Shown in pieces: positions 14,810 to 24,125 of a stretch of 32,754 bases of DNA. Position numbers and translations under genes: made by a program. The DNA comes from an uncultured beta proteobacterium. Its GTDB lineage: Bacteria; Pseudomonadota; Gammaproteobacteria; Burkholderiales; Burkholderiaceae_C. Location of the stretch: NCBI GenBank assembly GCA_903886275.1, contig CAISLN010000090.1:1-32754 (forward strand), given 5' to 3'. Every line of letters starts with the position of its first letter. Position 1 is the stretch's first letter. Below the pieces are notes generated by a model. The model did not search any database. It was not told the origin of the DNA and saw nothing but the letters and a program-made list of their open reading frames with translations.

Positions 14810-17347
14810 TTAGCTTGCTGCCCTTCGCAAGGTTTCCACCACCGGGCGGCGCAGCACATCGCGCAGGCCCCACCAGCCTGCCGCAAGAGCCAGGGCCGCG
14901 CCGCAGAGCGAACCCCAGACCGGCAGCAACAGGCTCACCGTCCACTCAAATTCGAACACGTAATGGGCCAGCGCCCAGCCCACCGCATTGGCCACCAGCG
15001 AGGCCAAAAAGCCAGCCAGCAGACCCACACCGGCCAGCTCGGCGCGCTGCACCTGGCGCAACAGGCGGGCCTGGGCACCGACAGCGCGCATCACGGCGTA
15101 CTCCTGGGCGCGCTCTTCGCGCGTGGCGCTCACGGCGGCAAACAGCACCACCAGACCGGCGGCCAGGGTGAAGCCAAACAAAAATTCCACCGCGCGTATC
15201 ACCTGGTCGAGCACGCGCTGCACCTGGTTCAAGGTGCTGGTCATGTCCACTGCGGTGACATTGGGAAACTGGCGCACCAGGGCGTTGTCAAAGCCCTTGG
15301 ACGCCGGGGCCTTGAAGGCGCTCATAAAGGTGCTGGGCACGTCCGTCAGCAGCGTCACCGGAAACATGACAAAGAAGTTGGCGCGCATGGAGCTCCAGTC
15401 CACCTTGCGCAGCGAGGTGATGCGGGCCTGGGTCTGCACCCCGCCCATGTCAAATTCCAGCTTGTCACCCAACTTCAGGCCCAAACTCTTGGCAATGCCC
15501 TCTTCCACGCTGATGGCGCCCTGCTCTTCGGGCGTCCAGGCGCCGGCAATGATGGCGTTGTGGGGCGGCTGCGCGGCGCTGTTGGACAGATTGAACTCGC
15601 GGTCCACCAGGCGCTTGGCGCGCTCGTCCACATAGTCTTCGGGCGATACGGTCTTGTCGTTGATGGCAATCAGGCGCCCGCGGATCATGGGGTACCAGTC
15701 AAATTTTTGCACCCCGGCCTGGGCCAGCGCGGTGCGAAAGGCCGTGCCCTGCTCGGGCATCACGTTGATAACAAAGCGGTTGGGCGCATCCGGCGGCGTG
15801 GCCTGGCGCCAGCTGCCTATCAGGTCGGTGCGCAGCAGCACCAGCAGCAACAGCGCCAGCATGCCCACCGACAGGGCACTGACCTGCACCACGGCAAAGG
15901 CCGGGCGCGCAGCAATCTGGCGCGTAGCCAGCACCATCCAACGCGGGGCGGTCAACTCGTTGACCATGCGGCGCAGCAGCTTGACCGCCAGCCAGCTCAA
16001 TAGCGCAAACAGCAGCACCGCACCGGCAAATCCGCCCACCGCAATCAGGCCCAGTTTCAGATCGCTGCTCGCCACCAGCAGCAGGGTGGCAAAGCCAGTC
16101 ACGCCCACGGCCAGCACGCCCATAGAAGCCGGGCGCAGATTGCCCACATCGCGGCGCATCACGCGCAGGGGTGGCACCTGCGCCAGTTGCAACACCGGTG
16201 GCAGGCCAAAGGCCAGCAACAGCGTCAGGCCCATGCCCATGCCAAGGGCCACCGGCCACAGACTGGGTGGTGGCAGCGAAGCGTCCAACAGGCCGGCCAT
16301 CAGGGCCACAAACAGATAGTGCAAACAAAAGCCCAGCAGCACGCCCAGGGCGCTGGCGAACAGGCCCACCAGCGCAAACTCCACCGTGTAGCTCGATGCA
16401 ATGGCGCGCTGGCTCAGGCCCAGCACGCGCAGCATGGCGCAATCGTCCAAATGGCTGGCGGCAAAGGCGCGCGCCGCCAGGGCCACGGCCACGGCGCTGA
16501 GCAGGGCCGCCAGCAGGGCCACCAGGCTGAGGAATTTTTCGGCGCGGTCCAGCGTCTGGCCCATCTCGGGGCGCCCGGTTTGCAGCGACTCCACGCGCAG
16601 GCCCCGCACACCGCGCTCGGCCCGGTTGGCACCGTCTTTCACCTCCTTGTCGGCCCAGTCCACAAAGGCCTTGACGCCGGGCTCGGAACCGGCCACTGCC
16701 ATGCGGTAATTCAGCCGACTGGCCGGCTGTATCAGGCCGGTGGCCACCACGTCTTGTTGGTGCAGCATCACGCGCGGCGCAAAGTTCATAAAGCCCGCGC
16801 CCCGGTCCGGCTCCAGCGCAATCACGCCGGCAATGGTGAAGCGGCTCTCGCCCAGCAACAAGGCGTCTCCCCTTGCCAGGGCCAGTGACTCCAGCAGCGC
16901 GGCATCGACCCAGACCTGGCCGGGCTGGGGAATGTCGCGCGTGGGCTGCTCCACACCGGGCTGATCCGTGGCCATCACCAGACTGCCGCGCAGAGGGTAT
17001 CCCGGCTCCACGGCTTTGAGTGCCACCAGCTTGGAGGCGCCGCCCTTTGCCTCATCGGCGCGCGCCATGGTGGGAAATCCCAGCGTGGTGACCATGGTCA
17101 GGCCCAGCGCACGGGCCTTGGCCACAAACACCTCGGGCGTGGGGTTGTCGCTGGCGATGACGGCGTCGCCGCCTATCAACTGGCGCGCATCGCGCTGCAG
17201 CCCGCCCTTGAGCCGGTCGGCAAAAAAGCCCACGGCCGACAGGGCGGCCACGGCCAGGGTCACGGCCACTATCAAGAGGCGCAAATCGCCACTGCGCAGA
17301 TCACGCCACAGGCTGCGCCAGCCCAGGCTCCAAAAGGTTTGCTTCAT
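14810..17347 (-). CDS. FtsX-like ABC transporter permease (YbbP type)
   Basis: This 845-residue membrane protein of the MacB/FtsX family has the double-length YbbP layout: one transmembrane helix at about 22-42, a long periplasmic region, a group of helices from about 265 to 400, more helices at about 410-520, a second periplasmic region, then the last three helices toward the C-terminus (about 725-835). FFADRLKGGLQRDARQL following the first helix is characteristic. YbbP works with the ATPase YbbA and is linked to export or extraction of lipids or hydrophobic compounds. No ybbA-like ATPase lies beside it here; the upstream gene on the strand is an FAD enzyme 72 bases away. AAGG lies before the ATG at 17347. 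The substrate is unknown. Confidence 0.87.
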   Translation of the reverse strand: MKQTFWSLGWRSLWRDLRSGDLRLLIVAVTLAVAALSAVGFFADRLKGGLQRDARQLIGGDAVIASDNPTPEVFVAKARALGLTMVTTLGFPTMARADEAKGGASKLVALKAVEPGYPLRGSLVMATDQPGVEQPTRDIPQPGQVWVDAALLESLALARGDALLLGESRFTIAGVIALEPDRGAGFMNFAPRVMLHQQDVVATGLIQPASRLNYRMAVAGSEPGVKAFVDWADKEVKDGANRAERGVRGLRVESLQTGRPEMGQTLDRAEKFLSLVALLAALLSAVAVALAARAFAASHLDDCAMLRVLGLSQRAIASSYTVEFALVGLFASALGVLLGFCLHYLFVALMAGLLDASLPPPSLWPVALGMGMGLTLLLAFGLPPVLQLAQVPPLRVMRRDVGNLRPASMGVLAVGVTGFATLLLVASSDLKLGLIAVGGFAGAVLLFALLSWLAVKLLRRMVNELTAPRWMVLATRQIAARPAFAVVQVSALSVGMLALLLLVLLRTDLIGSWRQATPPDAPNRFVINVMPEQGTAFRTALAQAGVQKFDWYPMIRGRLIAINDKTVSPEDYVDERAKRLVDREFNLSNSAAQPPHNAIIAGAWTPEEQGAISVEEGIAKSLGLKLGDKLEFDMGGVQTQARITSLRKVDWSSMRANFFVMFPVTLLTDVPSTFMSAFKAPASKGFDNALVRQFPNVTAVDMTSTLNQVQRVLDQVIRAVEFLFGFTLAAGLVVLFAAVSATREERAQEYAVMRAVGAQARLLRQVQRAELAGVGLLAGFLASLVANAVGWALAHYVFEFEWTVSLLLPVWGSLCGAALALAAGWWGLRDVLRRPVVETLRRAAS

Positions 17348-17419
17348 GGCTCTACCTTAGCGCATCAACGTGAAGCCCATGTAAGGCGGGCGCAGAAGCC
17401 TTTTGGGCAGAGGAGACAG

Positions 17420-18937
17420 TCAGTGCAAACGCACGCCCTGTTTTCCCAGCTCGGCCTGCACCTGGCCTAGGTCCACCTCGGCCGTGGTCTGTTTCAATCG
17501 GATAGACAAGGCGGCGGCCACGCCTGCCCCCTGGCCGGTGACGGTGCAGGCCATCATGTTGCGCATGGCCGCGTGGGACACCATATCGCCGGCCACGCAG
17601 CGCCCTGCCACCAAGAGGTTGTCCACCTCCAACGGCACCATGCAGCCATAGGGAACCTCAAAATAGCGCCCGCTGCTGGGCAGGATCAGCACCGCGTAGC
17701 CGTCTATGAACTCGGGGAAGATGCCTATCGAATCTTCGAACTTGGCCTGGTTGCGCACATCGTCGCCGGTGAGGTTGGTGCGCCCAATGATCTTGCGCGA
17801 GTCGCGTACGCCTATGGTCATGGAGAAGTTGCGCAGCTTGGCCTTCTCAAAACCCGGCACCACGGCCTTGAGGGCGATGAGCGCATGCAAGGCCTCGGTG
17901 CGGCCCTGCATTTCGGCGCGGGTCAGGTCCAGCACATCGGTGGGATCAAAGCCATACATATGGGCCAGGTTGAGGTTATTCGCTTCCCCTGCGTCGGTCA
18001 GCGAGGACCAAGAGCCGCCCAGGTGGGTGCTGTCCTGCGGGATCACGCCCAGGGCGCGGGCCTCGTCAAACTCCTTGTCCAGGTAGGGGCTGCGCAACTG
18101 CTCCTCCTTGCCTGTGGTCTGCTGCTGCCAGGTGCGGCTCCAGTCGGCATAGGTGGCGGGCTTGGCCTCGGTGTAGGCCAGGAAGCGTTCCTTATCGACA
18201 CCGGAGGCGTTGAACACGGTGGTCATGCCCAGCATTTTGTCCTTGGGCGTCTTGCGGTAGCTGGCGCCGGCCAAATGGGCGATGTCGGCGTCGCCCGTGC
18301 AGTCGATGATGCGCTGGGCCAGCACCACCTGGCGGCCCGACTTGCTCTCGGTGACGATGCCCTTGAGGCGATTGCTGCCTGCCTCAAAGATCACATCGAC
18401 TGCCATGCAATGCAAGATGGGGCGTATGCCCGATTCGCGCACCAGTTGGTCGGCCACCAGCTTGAAGAAGTCGGCGTCCAGGCATTCGCTGTCGTTGTAG
18501 GGCCACTTGACGGTGCCACCCATGGCAGCGGCGCGGCGCTCCATCTCCACGCCAATGCCCTCTGATTCGATAGTGCCCTCATAGCGGTACCAGGCCAGGG
18601 TCTCCATGCCCACGGTGGTGATGGCGCCGCCAAAGCAGCCATAGCGCTCCAGCAAAATAACATCGGCACCGGCGCGGCGTGCGGCCAGTGCAGCCGACAG
18701 ACCGGCGGGGCCCGCGCCCACCACCAGCACATCGCACTCAGCCAAAATTGCCAGCGCCTTGGGCGGCTCGATATACAGACCCTGCTCGGTGTCCATTTCG
18801 CCAGCGGGCGGCGGGCTGTGCTGCAGCACCTCGCCCTCCTCGGTGTGCTTGCGGGTGAAGCTCAGGCGTTTACCGGCCCAGCGGCTCAGCATGCGGGCCA
18901 CGCGGCTGGTGTAGGTATCGGGCAGGTCCTTTGTCAT
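17420..18937 (-). CDS. FAD-dependent oxidoreductase (FAD_oxidored family)
   Basis: This 505-residue flavoprotein has the GAGPAGLSAALAARRAG dinucleotide motif (74-90), E97 at the end of the second strand, and the CFGGAITT loop (101-108) typical of the FAD_oxidored family (PF12831-like), which is related to fumarate reductase and FixC-type enzymes. A second FAD contact is DNLLVAGRCVAGD near the C-terminus. The N-terminal 65 residues are polar and unlike a signal peptide. The start is uncertain: ATG 18937 is used, and an in-frame ATG at 18973 would add 12 residues; neither has a strong ribosome site. It is divergent from the ABC importer that follows, which suggests it may act on the imported compound, but the substrate is not visible. 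Confidence 0.85.
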   Translation of the reverse strand: MTKDLPDTYTSRVARMLSRWAGKRLSFTRKHTEEGEVLQHSPPPAGEMDTEQGLYIEPPKALAILAECDVLVVGAGPAGLSAALAARRAGADVILLERYGCFGGAITTVGMETLAWYRYEGTIESEGIGVEMERRAAAMGGTVKWPYNDSECLDADFFKLVADQLVRESGIRPILHCMAVDVIFEAGSNRLKGIVTESKSGRQVVLAQRIIDCTGDADIAHLAGASYRKTPKDKMLGMTTVFNASGVDKERFLAYTEAKPATYADWSRTWQQQTTGKEEQLRSPYLDKEFDEARALGVIPQDSTHLGGSWSSLTDAGEANNLNLAHMYGFDPTDVLDLTRAEMQGRTEALHALIALKAVVPGFEKAKLRNFSMTIGVRDSRKIIGRTNLTGDDVRNQAKFEDSIGIFPEFIDGYAVLILPSSGRYFEVPYGCMVPLEVDNLLVAGRCVAGDMVSHAAMRNMMACTVTGQGAGVAAALSIRLKQTTAEVDLGQVQAELGKQGVRLH

Positions 18938-19243
18938 GGACCGCAGTATCAGATGGAAGGCCCCCTGCCGCATAGCCTGGACAGGTCATGGCGTCGATAC
19001 CAGACCAGACCCGGTCGCTTCAGGAGCAGAAGCCCCTTGCCGCTATGGCTATCGAATGATCGAAGCGCTATCGTTTAAGAGATAGCCATCGGGGTAAACC
19101 CTCATACCAGGCGGGACCGCAACAACTATTGAAAAAATAACTAGCCCAATGTGTGTTCGCAAAAGCTGGCCTGTGTAAACTGATTGACACGTAACTGACA
19201 TTTATGAGCGCCACACTTCAATGGCAACTTTTTAGGAACCGTT
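18938..19243. promoter_or_regulatory. divergent control region between FAD oxidoreductase and ABC importer
   Basis: This 306-base gap contains a 9-base inverted repeat, ATGGCTATC (19045-19053) and GATAGCCAT (19081-19089), separated by 27 bases. The stretch toward the importer, from about 19125, is AT-rich. TTGACA occurs at 19184-19189 but has no -10 match at the proper distance. The binding-protein gene has AGGAA just before its ATG. The repeat is a candidate operator shared by the two divergent units. Confidence 0.35.
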
Positions 19244-20338
19244 ATGCATTTCAATAAATTGACCTCGCTAGCTATCGCCGTATTGGCCGTTTGCAGCACC
19301 CAAGCGGCCATGGCCCAGTCCACCCAGTTGATCGCCGCAGCCAAGGCCGAAGGCCAACTGACCGTGATCGCGCTGGCACGCAGCTGGTGCGGCTACGGCC
19401 CCATCATCGACGCCTTCAAGGCCAAGTACGGCATCAAGGTCAATGAGTTGAATCCCGACGCAGGTTCCGGCGACGAGATCGAAGCCATCAAGGCCAACAA
19501 AGACAACAAGGGCCCGCAAGCCCCCGACGTGATTGACGTGGGTCTGTCCTTTGGCCCCAGCGCCAAGGCCGCCGGTCTGATCCAGCCCTACAAAGTGGCC
19601 ACCTGGGCCAGCATCCCCGACAGCGCCAAAGACGCAGACGGTTTTTGGGTTGGCGACTACTACGGCGTGCTGGCCTTCCAGGTCAACTCCGACATGGTCA
19701 AGCCACCCCAAGATTGGGCCGACCTGCTCAAGCCAGAATACAAGAACGCCGTTGCACTGGCCGGTGACCCACGCGCCTCCAACCAGGCTATCCAAGGCGT
19801 CTACGCCGCTGGCCTGAGTATCGCCGGTGGCGACGCCACCAAGGCATCGGCTGCGGGCCTGAAGTTCTTTGCCGACCTGAACAAGTCTGGCAACTTTGTG
19901 CCCGTGATCGGCAAGGCCGCCTCGCTCGCACAGGGCACCACACCCATCATCATCAGCTGGGATTACAACGCCTTGGCCGACCGCGACAAGCTGGCCGGCA
20001 ACCCCAAGGTCGAAGTGGTGGTGCCCAAGACCGGTGTCGTGGCCGGTGTTTACGTGCAGGCCATCAGCGCCTACGCACCCCACCCCAACGCCGCCAAGCT
20101 GTGGATGGAATACCTGTACTCGGACGAAGGCCAGCAGGGTCTGCTCAATGGCTATTGCCACCCGATCCGCTTCAACGACATGATCGCCAAGAACAAGTTC
20201 ACCAAGGCCTCGCTGGACAAACTGCCGCCTGCTGCCGGTTACGCCAAGGCCGTTTTCCCTACTCTGGACCAGCAAAATGCCTCCAAGGAAATCATCACCA
20301 AGCAGTGGGATTCCGTGGTGGGTGCAGCGGTCAAGTAA
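19244..20338 (+). CDS. periplasmic substrate-binding protein of an ABC importer
   Basis: This 364-residue precursor has a Sec signal (positive start, hydrophobic core, cleavage near AMA-QS at 24/25). The mature protein is a type 2 periplasmic binding protein of the group that serves iron(III), thiamine, polyamine and 2-aminoethylphosphonate importers: EGQLTVIALARSW near the N-terminus, then PDVIDVGLSF and a hinge with WVGDYYGVLAFQVN. The C-terminal part (VVPKTGVVAGVYVQAI, MEYLYSDEGQQ) is typical. The ligand cannot be read from the sequence. It lacks the N-terminal SLT/TTTS-type oxyanion motif of molybdate or tungstate binders, so it is unlikely to feed the W/Mo enzymes nearby. It is followed by a strong terminator, then the permease genes. 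Confidence 0.9.
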   Translation: MHFNKLTSLAIAVLAVCSTQAAMAQSTQLIAAAKAEGQLTVIALARSWCGYGPIIDAFKAKYGIKVNELNPDAGSGDEIEAIKANKDNKGPQAPDVIDVGLSFGPSAKAAGLIQPYKVATWASIPDSAKDADGFWVGDYYGVLAFQVNSDMVKPPQDWADLLKPEYKNAVALAGDPRASNQAIQGVYAAGLSIAGGDATKASAAGLKFFADLNKSGNFVPVIGKAASLAQGTTPIIISWDYNALADRDKLAGNPKVEVVVPKTGVVAGVYVQAISAYAPHPNAAKLWMEYLYSDEGQQGLLNGYCHPIRFNDMIAKNKFTKASLDKLPPAAGYAKAVFPTLDQQNASKEIITKQWDSVVGAAVK

Positions 20339-20359
20339 ATTGACTCCGTAGCTATCGCT

Positions 20360-20399
20360 ATCGGGCATGACACTCGCGTGTCGTGCCCGATTTTGTTTG
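20360..20399 (+). terminator. intrinsic terminator after the binding-protein gene
   Basis: TCGGGCATGACAC and GTGTCGTGCCCGA pair over 13 positions with one G-T pair around a TCGC loop, followed by TTTTGTTTG. It starts about 20 bases after the stop. Partial read-through into the permease genes would give the usual excess of binding protein over membrane components. Confidence 0.85.
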
Positions 20400-20440
20400 T
20401 AAGCCGGCGTACTGCGCCACCCTGAACTGTTCAGGACTTT

Positions 20441-21352
20441 GTGAGAGACGTCTTGTCCGCTGAAACACCTTCTCTGGCGCACGTGCCAGTCGCCGCTTCG
20501 GGCAACAAGCCACTCTCTATGAACTGGCTGGGCGTTGTGCCCTTCTTTCTTTTTGCGCTGCTGTTCATGCTGCTGCCCACCGCCTATTTGATGGTGGGCG
20601 CCTTCCAGGACGCCGAGGGCCACTTCACCCTGCGCAACCTCGTTGATTTGCTAGAACCCAATGTGCTGAGCGCCTACTGGATCAGCTTCAAGATCAGCCT
20701 TGCCTCGGCTGTCGCGGGTGGCGCACTGGGCTTCTTGCTGGCCTGGGCCGCCGTGCTGGGCAAACTGCCGGCCTGGATACGCCCCACGCTGATGACCTTC
20801 TCGGGTGTGGCGTCGAACTTTGCCGGCGTGCCGCTGGCCTTTGCGTTTTTGGCCACCTTGGGCCGCATGGGGCTGGTGACCATCCTGCTCAAAAAATACC
20901 TCGACTTCAATATCTATTCCACCGGCTTTAGCATCCTGAGCTTTGTCGGGCTGACCCTGACCTATTTGTATTTCCAGATTCCGCTGATGGTGTTGATCGT
21001 CACACCGGCGCTCGAAGGCCTGAAAAAAGAATGGCGCGAGGCCTGCGACTGCCTGGGCGGCAGCACCTTGCAATACTGGCGCTATATCGCCATGCCGGTG
21101 CTTTGGCCCAGCATTTTGGGCGCCATGCTGCTGCTGTTTGCCAATGCCTTTGGCGCCGTGGCCACAGCCTACGCGCTGACCGGCAGCTCGCTCAATATCG
21201 TACCCATCCTGCTCTATGCACAGATACGCGGCGACGTGCTGCACAACCCCAACCTGGGCTACGCGATGGCACTGGGCATGATCGTCATTACCGGCCTGGC
21301 CAATGCCGGCTACATGGTGTTGCGCAGCAAGACCGACCGGAGGGGTGCATGA
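20441..21352 (+). CDS. ABC importer permease 1 (PotB/CysU-like)
   Basis: This 303-residue inner-membrane protein has six predicted helices; the first is at about 30-52. The EAA-loop that docks to the ATPase is seen as EACDCLGGSTLQYWRYIAMPVL, with the consensus alanine replaced by cysteine. The start is GTG at 20441, preceded by AGGA six bases away. An ATG at residue 27 is possible but lies directly at the first helix. The stop overlaps the start of permease 2 in an ATGA arrangement, which shows translational coupling. Confidence 0.9.
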   Translation: MRDVLSAETPSLAHVPVAASGNKPLSMNWLGVVPFFLFALLFMLLPTAYLMVGAFQDAEGHFTLRNLVDLLEPNVLSAYWISFKISLASAVAGGALGFLLAWAAVLGKLPAWIRPTLMTFSGVASNFAGVPLAFAFLATLGRMGLVTILLKKYLDFNIYSTGFSILSFVGLTLTYLYFQIPLMVLIVTPALEGLKKEWREACDCLGGSTLQYWRYIAMPVLWPSILGAMLLLFANAFGAVATAYALTGSSLNIVPILLYAQIRGDVLHNPNLGYAMALGMIVITGLANAGYMVLRSKTDRRGA

Positions 21353-22146
21353 ACGTGAACCGCAAAGAATCGCGCCTGGGGGCCTGGATCGCCATGGGCG
21401 TGGGCGCCACTTATTTTCTGCTGCCGCTGATCGCCACCTTTGAGTTCAGCCTGCGCATGAAGCGCGGGGAGTACAGCTTCGAGGCCTACAAGGTGGTGTT
21501 TGGCGACCCGCAGTTCCAGGCCACCTTTGGCTACTCCATCGTCATGGCCATTGCCACCATTGTGATGGGCGTGCTGCTGGTGGTGCCCACCGCCTACTGG
21601 GTGCATTTGCGCATGCCCAAGTTGCGCCCGCTGGTGGAATTCATCACCCTGCTGCCGCTGGTGATTCCGGCCATCGTCATTGTGTTTGGCTACCTGCGCA
21701 TGTACAACAGCAGCTCCATCATCCCGCTCACCGGCAGCGAGCATGCGACCAACTTTTTGCTGATGTGCAGTTACGTCACCCTGTCGCTTCCCTATATGTA
21801 CCGCTCGGTCGATACCGGGCTGCGCACGATCGATGTGCGCACCCTGACCGAGGCCGCCGAGGTGCTGGGGGCCAACCGTGCCACGATTTTGCTGCGGGTG
21901 ATATTTCCCAACATCACATCGGCGATTTTGTCGGGCGCCTTTTTGACCTTTGCGGTGGTGATAGGCGAGTTCACCATGGCCAGCCTGCTGGACCGCCCGG
22001 CCTTTGGCCCCTACCTGCAGTTGATAGGTGCCAACCGGGCCTATGAGCCGTCCGCCTTGGCGGTGATTGCCTTTATGGTGACCTGGGCCTCGATGGGCCT
22101 GATCAATGTGTTTGGCCAGAGCGCCCATAGCAAGCCCACCCGCTAA
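21349..22146 (+). CDS. ABC importer permease 2 (PotC-like)
   Basis: This 265-residue inner-membrane permease has about six helices and the EAA-loop LTEAAEVLGANRATILLRV. The start is the ATG at 21349, inside the ATGA overlap with permease 1, with a strong GGAGGGG ribosome site just before it. The longer open frame upstream is only an out-of-gene extension over permease 1. It forms the transmembrane pore with permease 1. Confidence 0.9.
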   Translation: MNVNRKESRLGAWIAMGVGATYFLLPLIATFEFSLRMKRGEYSFEAYKVVFGDPQFQATFGYSIVMAIATIVMGVLLVVPTAYWVHLRMPKLRPLVEFITLLPLVIPAIVIVFGYLRMYNSSSIIPLTGSEHATNFLLMCSYVTLSLPYMYRSVDTGLRTIDVRTLTEAAEVLGANRATILLRVIFPNITSAILSGAFLTFAVVIGEFTMASLLDRPAFGPYLQLIGANRAYEPSALAVIAFMVTWASMGLINVFGQSAHSKPTR

Positions 22147-22172
22147 CCCCAAAAGAACAAGAGATTCACGCC

Positions 22173-23231
22173 ATGGCATTCCTGGAAATTTCCAATATTC
22201 AAAAGCGCTTTGGTGAGCACACCGCCGTGCACGACTTTTCCATCTCCATCGAGAGGGGCGAGTTCATCACCTTCCTGGGCCCCTCGGGCTGCGGCAAGAC
22301 CACCATCCTGCGCATGCTGGCCGGCTTTGAGGCACCCTCGGTGGGAAGCATCGTGTTTGACGGGCGCGATGTGACGCATGTGCCCACCAACAAGCGCAAC
22401 GTCGGCATGGTGTTCCAGTCCTACGCCCTGTTTCCCAATATGACGGTGGCAGAGAACATTGGCTTTGGCCTGAAGGTCACCAACACCAGCAAGGACGCAA
22501 TAGCCGCCCGTGTGCGCGAGATGCTCAAGCTCATCAAGCTCGACGCACTGGCAGACCGCTACCCCTGGCAAATGTCGGGCGGACAGCAGCAGCGCGTGGC
22601 GCTGGCCCGCGCCCTGGCCAACAAGCCCAAGGTGTTGCTGCTCGATGAGCCGCTGTCCGCCCTGGACGCCAAGATCCGCATCTCGCTGCGCGAAGAAATC
22701 CGCGAGCTACAGCGCGAACTCAACATCACCACCGTGTTTGTGACGCACGACCAGGAAGAGGCACTGTCCATCTCGGACCGCATCGTGGTGCTCAATGAGG
22801 GCCGCGTAGAGCAGACCGGCACGCCCTCGGCGATTTACAACTTCCCACGCACGCGTTTTGTGGCCTCTTTCATAGGCACGCTCAACCAGTTGAGCGGCGT
22901 GGTGGTGGACACCGCGCTGGGCCAAATACGCGTGGGCGAGCAGTTGCTGGTGACCAGCAATCCGCTGGACGATTTGCACAGCGGCCAAGCCTGCACGCTG
23001 GCGATTCGCCCGGAGGCCATCACCATGGAGGCGACAGGCGCGGGCAAAAATACGGTGCAAACGGTGGTGGACGATGTGAGTTTTCTGGGCTCCATCGTGC
23101 GCATACGCACGCATCTGGGAGCCGAGGTGTTGTCGCTCGATGTGTTCAACGACCCCAACCAGAAGTTGCCTGCAAGGGGTGACAGGGTGAGCTTGAGTTT
23201 TGCCTTCGACAACCTGTTGGTGCTGGCCTGA
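22173..23231 (+). CDS. ABC importer ATPase (PotA/FbpC-like)
   Basis: This 352-residue nucleotide-binding subunit has Walker A GPSGCGKT (36-43), a Q-loop at FQSYALFPN (81-89), the ABC signature MSGGQQQRVALARAL (134-148), Walker B LLLDEP (155-160), the D-loop SALD and the switch H192 in VTHDQEEA. A C-terminal TOBE regulatory domain follows from about 270 (LAIRPEAITME). It lies 26 bases after permease 2 and closes the operon. Similarity fits the polyamine/iron/2-aminoethylphosphonate group and does not fix the substrate. Confidence 0.94.
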   Translation: MAFLEISNIQKRFGEHTAVHDFSISIERGEFITFLGPSGCGKTTILRMLAGFEAPSVGSIVFDGRDVTHVPTNKRNVGMVFQSYALFPNMTVAENIGFGLKVTNTSKDAIAARVREMLKLIKLDALADRYPWQMSGGQQQRVALARALANKPKVLLLDEPLSALDAKIRISLREEIRELQRELNITTVFVTHDQEEALSISDRIVVLNEGRVEQTGTPSAIYNFPRTRFVASFIGTLNQLSGVVVDTALGQIRVGEQLLVTSNPLDDLHSGQACTLAIRPEAITMEATGAGKNTVQTVVDDVSFLGSIVRIRTHLGAEVLSLDVFNDPNQKLPARGDRVSLSFAFDNLLVLA

Positions 23232-23256
23232 CCGAGGGCTGCAGCCGACCCGGCGC

Positions 23257-23832
23257 TCAGACCATCTCGTGGCGAATCACGCTGTCCTTGAAGCTGGGCT
23301 GCATGGCCATCAGCTCGGGCGTGCGAATGGTCTTGCGACGGTCTGCCAGGAGTTTCATGATGCGCAGTTCGCAGTCCTTGACCGACATGACGAAGGTATC
23401 GAGCACCAGATGCGGCTGGCGCGGCACCTGGTAGGGTTCGCTGATGCCGGTGAATTCGGCAAGCTCGCCATTGCGGGCGCGGCGGTAGTTGCCCGTGGCA
23501 TCACGCCGCTCACACACTGCCAGCGGCGTGGAAAGGTAAACCTCCAACAGTTTGCGGGCACCCAGCATGGTGCGCACCTTCGCCCGGTCTACCGACATGG
23601 GAGAGATAGCGGCCACGATGGCGAAGGCGCCCTCGCGATTGGCAAGGCGTGCCGCTTCGGCCAGACTGAAGATATTGACGCGCTGCGCATAGGCCGAATA
23701 GCCCGCATGCTGCTCGTCACCATCGAGCACCACACATTCGTGGCCCAGGCCCAGCAGCCTATGACCCAGGCTCTTTGCGAGCGTTGTTTTACCGGAACCA
23801 GGCAGGCCGGTTAACCAGATGGTGCATGTCAT
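23257..23832 (-). CDS. divergent adenylylsulfate (APS) kinase-like protein
   Basis: This 191-residue P-loop kinase has Walker A GLPGSGKTT (9-17), LDGDEQ (36-41), the AAISPMSVDR segment (74-83) with the catalytic-region serine, LEVYLSTPLAVCERRD (96-111) and FTGISEPYQVP (127-137), all recognisable CysC landmarks. However, the DNVRHGL and GFS-DR-ENIRR segments that hold the APS substrate in CysC are replaced by EQHAGYSAYAQRVNIFSLAEAARL-type sequence and are shorter. It may therefore phosphorylate another substrate, such as a nucleotide-activated or sugar group. It stands alone, with no cysD/cysN or sulfation gene beside it, and is convergent with the ABC ATPase. AGGGGAA lies before the ATG. The C-terminal extension of about 25 residues is polar. 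Confidence 0.8.
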   Translation of the reverse strand: MTCTIWLTGLPGSGKTTLAKSLGHRLLGLGHECVVLDGDEQHAGYSAYAQRVNIFSLAEAARLANREGAFAIVAAISPMSVDRAKVRTMLGARKLLEVYLSTPLAVCERRDATGNYRRARNGELAEFTGISEPYQVPRQPHLVLDTFVMSVKDCELRIMKLLADRRKTIRTPELMAMQPSFKDSVIRHEMV

Positions 23833-24125
23833 TTATCTTCCCCTTTGTATAAGTTTGATTGCGAAATTTCTCTGACGAAATGGGGTGTGGCGCGGGCAAG
23901 CGCTTGCAGTCAATGGATAACGGCAGGGCTTGCGTGCCGGCGGCGGACGCACCGGAAAGGGGGGGAAGCTGGGGTGGAGTGCAGCGCTAGTGAGCGAGGA
24001 CGGCAAGACGCTAAACACAAACGCGGACAAACAGGAAGGCAATCGGCTCAAAGGGAACGCTCCCGCAGAAAATTATTGGATTACAAATATTTTCTCTAGG
24101 AGCCCTGCGCCGGTGTAACAACGTT

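Noticed and set aside
19184..19189. TTGACA as -35 box of the ABC importer
   Set aside because: No acceptable -10 sequence lies 16-18 bases downstream.
19244..20338. Binding protein as tungstate/molybdate (TupA/ModA) carrier for the W/Mo enzymes
   Set aside because: It lacks the N-terminal oxyanion-binding Ser/Thr motif, and the ATPase with TOBE domain groups better with polyamine/iron/phosphonate importers.
19268..20623. A 451-codon open frame on the minus strand
   Set aside because: It is antisense to the binding-protein gene, which has a clear signal peptide, ribosome site and terminator.
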